Shown: positions 63,395 through 64,000 of the stretch, piece after piece
Numbering within the stretch: position 1 is the stretch's first letter
Layout: each line of letters opens with the position of its first letter
Origin: Dioscorea cayenensis subsp. rotundata
Lineage: Eukaryota > Streptophyta > Magnoliopsida > Dioscoreales > Dioscoreaceae
Direction of reading: 5' to 3'
Assembly: GCF_009730915.1 (NCBI RefSeq)
Contig: NC_052475.1
Coordinates: forward strand, 30,131,016 to 30,195,015
Length of the DNA: 64,000 nt
Notes under the pieces: generated by a model
Database searches by the model: none
Told to the model about the DNA's origin: nothing
Seen by the model: the letters and a program-made list of their open reading frames with translations, nothing else
Position numbers and translations under genes: made by a program

Positions 63395-64000
63395 AAGACC
63401 AATAATTCTTTATGATTTTCTAAATAATGGTGGGTTGCGTTGTCCGGTGGTGAAGTTCTTCTGGCGTAACACATGCCCACGGAAGATCAATCTTTTCAAC
63501 TGGCTTGTGTGGAAGAATAAAATTCTTTCTTTTGAGAATCTCGCAAAAAAACAGTGCAATAAGCTCCCCACTACTACCTGTGTAATGTGTCACTCTGAGA
63601 TTGAATCGGTTGATCATCTCTTTCTGCAGTGCCCTTTTGTTAAACTTGTTTGGGCTTATTTTGTAACTTTTGCACTTGCCAGAGCCACATATCTCAATGA
63701 TCTCGCTTTGGGAGTTGTGGAGGATGTCGGTTCGGCCGTCTTTAAGAGTTATGGGAGACTTAGTTACAAAAGCAATTGTGTGGAATGTGTGGCTTGCTAG
63801 AAACGATTATATTTTAAATGCTCTTGCCTTGCTTGCTCATGTTACTCTTTTGAAAATTGACTGTATGCTGTTATCCTGGTTCTCATATGTTACAAGAGGT
63901 GCTAAAGAGAAGTTGACTGACTCCATGACAACCATTCGTAGAAGTTTGGATTTCTTAGGACCTCGTGCTGCGAACTCTGCTAAGGTTCTAGTGTATGAGG
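63395..64000 (+). mobile_element. L1-type LINE with zf-RVT domain, truncated by the window end
   Basis: Plus-strand frame: ILYDFLNNGGLRCPVVKFFW, then CPRKINLFNWLVWKNKIL, then CVMCHSEIESVDHLFLQCP. This is a zf-RVT domain (Cys-Cys-His-Cys spacing) of a plant L1 element, and it matches the LINE at 15.4-17.2 kb. At about 63750 the frame shifts: MGDLVTKAIVWNVWLARNDY continues one frame over through MTTIRRSLDFL to the window edge. The 5' limit near 63395 is approximate. The copy is 5'-truncated and inactive. Confidence 0.85.

Noticed and set aside
1..64000. tRNA or rRNA genes
   Set aside because: No stretch showed a tRNA acceptor/D/anticodon/T-arm layout or recognisable rRNA sequence on reading.

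Overview
The window is nuclear plant DNA. It is AT-rich and gene-sparse, with GT-AG introns, plant-only families (R2R3-MYB, VQ, UGT85, QUA2-type methyltransferase) and plant transposons. Style and gene content suggest an angiosperm, perhaps a non-grass monocot such as a yam, but I cannot fix the species from sequence alone.

Layout. 4.46-5.60 kb: a complete three-exon subgroup-24 R2R3-MYB (MYB53/92/93 type) behind a duplicated G-box module. 7.2-8.2 kb (-): a decayed QUA2-like pectin methyltransferase. 13.2-17.2 kb: L1-type LINE remains. 18.8-21.1 kb: a six-exon ARP1/RBM24-like RRM protein. 21.8-40.7 kb: a UGT85-type cluster holding one complete gene (-), one solitary first exon (-), and one gene (+) whose first exon was replaced. 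The cluster is split by an 8.7-kb Mutator-like element (MULE) with a broken MuDR transposase and an unidentified convergent second coding tract. 41.2-42.85 kb: a second, 1.6-kb MULE with a clean 9-bp target duplication and a transposase C-terminus remnant. 45.7-46.7 kb (-): a VQ-motif protein. 50.7-53.9 kb (-): a three-exon spinster-like MFS transporter. 56.56-58.08 kb (+): a plant membrane protein with a Lys-rich repeat region. 62.66-63.31 kb: a PIF/Harbinger-type MITE. 63.4 kb to the end: another LINE with a zf-RVT domain.

The intact host genes belong to unrelated pathways (suberin/root MYB regulation, RNA binding, small-molecule glucosylation, defence-type VQ regulation, transport). They look like an ordinary plant neighbourhood, not a functional cluster. 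The exception is the UGT group, where two tandem first exons in the same phase sit upstream of a single second exon, so alternative-first-exon transcription is possible. The rest of the window records nested transposition, and several insertions can be ordered in time.
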